This document shows, one piece after another, positions 23,344 through 25,470 of a stretch of 25,470 bases of DNA. The translations under genes were made by a program, and so were the position numbers. The notes under the pieces were generated by a model. That model was given only the letters and a program-made list of their open reading frames with translations, searched no databases and had not been told where the DNA came from. The DNA is from GCA-003244245 sp032230565 (GTDB taxonomy: Bacteria; Actinomycetota; Actinomycetes; Mycobacteriales; Pseudonocardiaceae), in the NCBI GenBank assembly GCA_032230565.1, contig JAVXWL010000103.1, positions 1 to 25,470 on the forward strand. Direction: 5' to 3'. How positions within the stretch are numbered: the stretch's first letter is position 1; the number at the start of each line of letters is the position of its first letter.

Positions 23344-23681
23344 CAGGGTGGACCAGTGGTAGTTCCTGATTGCCGTCATGGCCCGCACCATTACTCAGCA
23401 CACGCTGTGCACGGCGGCTAGGTACTCTGCGGGGGACCCGCGACGCTGACAAGCGGCCCGAATATTGCAGCGTTGTGTCATCGCGCGTCGTCGCTGAGTA
23501 GCCATATCCGCGTGTCCACTAGGTGGTAATTACCGGCGACGCTACGTGTCACCAACGCGCTCCTGCTCGGACCTCCGCACTGCTGCGCCGTACTTGCTGC
23601 GAGCGGCAACCGCAGATCGGGTACTCGCCCGTGCCGCGTCTGGCGCGTTCGCTGCCTACGTGCTTGCCCGGCCGAGGTCTC
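23344..23681. other. Intergenic stretch without a supported gene
   Basis: About 340 nt between thpR and the duplicated units. Open frames exist on both strands (for example 23478-23693 minus) but lack ribosome binding sites and recognisable sequence. No strong hairpin was noticed. Confidence 0.4.
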
Positions 23682-23893
23682 TACCAGCGACAATGCCGCC
23701 GATGGCAGCTGGGCAAGGCCTGCGCCACGTGGCGCGGCGCATAGATGGCATCGGGAAATCTAAGTGCCAATTCGCCGACGGCTAAGTAGCCGCGAAAAAC
23801 CGACTTCACGGCTAAGTGATGGGCCTAAAGTTTAGGGGGCGAATGCGGGTTGCCAAGCGGCCTCCTTATCGCCATGGTGTAAATGAGCCTAAT

Positions 23894-23913
23894 CGGCAAT
23901 GCCGTCGATGAGG
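23894..23913 (+). promoter_or_regulatory. Conserved leader motif of unit 1
   Basis: The palindrome CGGCAATGCCG (23894-23904) overlaps ATGCCGTCGATGAGG (23899-23913). The same 15-mer appears at 24401-24415 and 24901-24915. In unit 1 it lies about 40-60 nt before the start codon and is preserved in unit 2, so it may be a regulator site or 5'-UTR hairpin. Confidence 0.45.
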
Positions 23914-23954
23914 TCAACTGTTCCGGCCCACTGGGCCACTGTGAGGAGGATTGC

Positions 23955-24245
23955 ATGTCTGACGCATTAAGCTTCACTGAAATCGACGGCCAACACGTCG
24001 AGCTGCTCCCGAGTCGTATCGTCATGTCCATGTTCATGATGGGCGGCAGAGAAGGCAACGCCGGCAACGGCGGTAATGGCGGCACCGGCGGCAACGGCGG
24101 CAGCGCGCGGGGTGGCATCGGCCTCAACGTCCTGAACATTACCCTGACTGGCGACCAGACCAACAGCGCCGCTGACGCCCACGGCGGCAACGGCGGCAGT
24201 GCTAACGGCGGAGTTGGCGGCGCTTACAAGCCCGTTACCAAGTGA
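23955..24245 (+). CDS. Glycine-rich small protein with leader-like N-terminus, copy 1
   Basis: 96 residues, ATG 23955 with an ideal GAGGAGG 6 nt upstream. The N-terminal 30 residues are ordered and conserved with copy 2 (MSDALSF, EIDGQHVELLPSR, VMSM). Then comes a Gly-Asn-rich block of GGX triplets (GGNGGTGGNGG), a hydrophobic patch GIGLNVLNITLTGDQ, a second GG block (GGNGGSANGGVGGAY) and the end PVTK. No signal peptide, cysteine or membrane helix. The GGX triplets recall the PGRS repeats of mycobacterial PE_PGRS proteins; the conserved N-terminus followed by a low-complexity core recalls RiPP precursors. No modification enzyme is in the window. Function unknown. Confidence 0.88.
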   Translation: MSDALSFTEIDGQHVELLPSRIVMSMFMMGGREGNAGNGGNGGTGGNGGSARGGIGLNVLNITLTGDQTNSAADAHGGNGGSANGGVGGAYKPVTK

Positions 24246-24411
24246 GCTAACAGCGGCTGAGTCTCAAGCCGTAGTCGTGTGCGGTGCCGTTGGCTAGGGA
24301 ACGGCATACGCATTGCTGACGGCAACGCTCAATGGCGGTGCTGGGGCAGCCGACTGCAACGCAGTCGTGCAGTACCGCCGCGCGATCCCCCGGTTGGGCG
24401 ATGCCGTCGAT

Positions 24412-24446
24412 GAGGGAGGGGTGGCCGACGAGGCCACCCCTCCCTC
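24412..24446 (+). terminator. Strong terminator-like hairpin ending unit 1
   Basis: GAGGGAGGGGTGGCC (24412-24426) pairs perfectly with GGCCACCCCTCCCTC (24432-24446), loop GACGA, followed by AACATAT. It lies 166 nt after the stop of copy 1, so the mRNA would have a long 3' region containing another hairpin (TGCCGTT 24285-24291 with AACGGCA 24300-24306). Confidence 0.7.
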
Positions 24447-24682
24447 AACATATAAGCCTGCCCAGTCGCCTAATGATCAGGTAGTACTGTTGACCGCGCC
24501 TGAATTACTAGTCGGCCTAGGCCCTAAGGGCCATCTCGGTTAGCCTAGGTAGCACTAGCCGCCCTTTGGCCGCCGGGGCCTGGTGTGCAGTCCTCGCCCG
24601 CAATGGGTAATTCCCAAGTCTGGTAATCACGGCGCGGCGAATAGTGCCAATCACTACCTACGCGGACCGCCAGCGGAGGGGT
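24447..24682. other. Spacer between the duplicated units
   Basis: No supported gene. A folded element is visible: CCTAGGC (24516-24522) pairs with GCCTAGG (24543-24549) and encloses the hairpin GGCCC-TAA-GGGCC (24520-24532), the two stems partly competing. It is not seen in the equivalent place before unit 1. It matches no tRNA. Confidence 0.35.
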
Positions 24683-24956
24683 TACCAGCGGCAATGCGGC
24701 TGGATGGCCGGTGCGGGCAACTTCCGCGGACGTGACGTGGTAGGTAGCTTTACCGGGAACTCTACGCAACTGTTCGCCGGCCCCTAAATACTCGCGGAAA
24801 CAACAACTTCAGGCTAAGTGGTGAATGTTGAAGGTTAGGGGACAATGCATGTTGTCAAGCGACCTTCTTCTCGCCATGGTGTAATTGAGCCGAATCGGCA
24901 ATGCCGTCGATGAGGTGTACTGTTCCCGGTCCAGTGGGCCACTGTGAGGAGGATTC

Positions 24957-25244
24957 ATGTCTGACGCATTGAGCTTTGCCGAGATCGACGGCCAACACGT
25001 TGAGCTGCTCCCGGCGCGCACCGTTATGTCCATGATCAAGATGGGTAATGAAGGCAACGCCGGCCGTGGCGGCAACGGCGGCACCGGCGGCGACGGCGGC
25101 GGCGGGAGGGGTGGGATCGGCCTTAACATCCTGAACATTACCCCCATCAGCGATCAGCCCAACAGCGCTGGTAACGGCACCGGCGGCGACGGCGGCAGCG
25201 CTAACGGCGGAGTTGGTGGCGCTTACAGACCCGTTACCAAGTGA
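24957..25244 (+). CDS. Glycine-rich small protein with leader-like N-terminus, copy 2
   Basis: 95 residues, ATG 24957, GAGGAGG 5 nt upstream. It aligns with copy 1 along its whole length: MSDALSF, EIDGQHVELLPAR, VMSM, EGNAG, GGNGGTGG, RGGIGLN, LNIT, GGSANGGVGGAY and PVTK are shared. Differences gather in the Gly-rich blocks and in the segment after LNIT (PISDQPNSAGNGTG versus LTGDQTNSAADAHG). Strict retention of the N-terminus and the LNIT core points to selection on the protein. Its transcript region mirrors that of copy 1. Confidence 0.88.
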   Translation: MSDALSFAEIDGQHVELLPARTVMSMIKMGNEGNAGRGGNGGTGGDGGGGRGGIGLNILNITPISDQPNSAGNGTGGDGGSANGGVGGAYRPVTK

Positions 25245-25400
25245 GCTAATAGCGGTTGAGTCTTAAGCCGTGGTAGTGCCGCACTGCCGGCCAAGGACGC
25301 GCCTTGGCTGGGCTACAACGTCGAGGCTGTGCTGGGGCAGCAGACACCAACACTAGTCGCGCAATACCGCCGCCTGATCGTAGGCAATATTCGTGAAGGA

Positions 25401-25425
25401 GGGGTGGCCCCACACCCGCCACCCC
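25401..25425 (+). terminator. Hairpin ending unit 2
   Basis: GGGGTGG (25401-25407) pairs with CCACCCC (25419-25425). It is the diverged counterpart of the strong hairpin ending unit 1, preceded by the same GGAGGGGTGGCC string. Confidence 0.5.
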
Positions 25426-25470
25426 ACCGACACGCGTGACAAAACAGTGACGCATTTTCTTATCAAACCG

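Larger units (their letters stand above)
23682..25430 (+). repeat. Diverged tandem duplication, period about 1.0 kb
   Basis: Unit 1 spans about 23682-24446 and unit 2 about 24683-25430. Matching landmarks are offset by 1001-1002 nt: TACCAGCG (23682 and 24683), the conserved leader around CGCCATGGTGTAA, the start codons (23955 and 24957) and the region after the stop codons (TGAGCTAA then AGCGG, AAGCCGT). Each unit ends in a GGGGTGG-type hairpin. Coding and leader regions are better kept than the rest, suggesting selection on both. Confidence 0.85.

Noticed and set aside
23478..23785. Several open frames before the glycine-rich genes
   Set aside because: No ribosome binding sites and no recognisable sequence.
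24516..24549. tRNA or riboswitch in the spacer between units
   Set aside because: Stems partly compete and no tRNA or known riboswitch core is present; listed only as a folded spacer.
24020..25230. CRISPR-like or simple repeat array
   Set aside because: The repeated GGCGGCAACGG-like units are codons of the GGX protein repeats, with no regular spacers.

Overview
The window reads as chromosomal DNA of a high-GC actinobacterium, most likely from the Mycobacteriales/Pseudonocardiales. The reasons are the GC-rich codon use, many GTG starts, overlapping GTGA/ATGA gene junctions, IdeR/DtxR-like iron boxes, a TM0106-type RecB-like nuclease, a ProZ-ProV-ProW-ProX osmolyte transporter, an XRE-TPR regulator and PGRS-like glycine-rich small proteins. 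No rRNA, tRNA, CRISPR array, transposase or phage gene was recognised. The species was not identified.

Layout. 1-926 is gene-poor and holds a possible frameshifted remnant and RNA-like hairpins. 927-4405 carries mostly minus-strand stress and iron genes: a small membrane protein, msrA, DUF2203, bacterioferritin, its [2Fe-2S] partner Bfd and a hemerythrin-like protein. Fused in frame upstream of the hemerythrin gene is a decayed N-terminus of a cation/proton antiporter. 4796-7191 (plus) holds a RecQ helicase with an unusual C-terminus and a DUF2071 protein. 7243-10232 (minus) holds a RecB-like nuclease/RNase H fusion followed by UDP-glucose 6-dehydrogenase. 10308-13810 (minus) is a four-gene glycine-betaine/choline-type ABC transporter operon with a small helical protein upstream.

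The most interesting part is 14320-18431: a tightly overlapping minus-strand operon of an XRE-TPR regulator, an APH-fold kinase and a divergent DIT1/PvcA (isocyanide synthase) family protein. It starts at a promoter region full of perfect dyads, shared with a divergent small Cys/His-rich protein. It ends at a perfect 20-bp stem hairpin. No isocyanide-processing oxygenase lies beside it, so the product is unknown.

18822-19854 has almost no convincing genes but several strong inverted repeats. A DUF805 membrane protein, a conserved unknown protein, a Baeyer-Villiger-type flavin monooxygenase and the RNA ligase/phosphodiesterase ThpR follow.

23684-25430 is a diverged tandem duplication with a period of about 1 kb. 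Each unit encodes a roughly 95-residue protein with a conserved leader-like N-terminus and a GGX-repeat (PGRS-like) body, and has its own conserved 5' region, strong ribosome binding site and 3' hairpin. This is the second candidate for an undescribed system.

Functionally, MsrA, Bfr, Bfd and the hemerythrin form an oxidative/iron-homeostasis neighbourhood with IdeR-like control. The transporter handles osmotic stress. The DIT1/PvcA operon looks like a compact, self-regulated specialised-metabolite locus.
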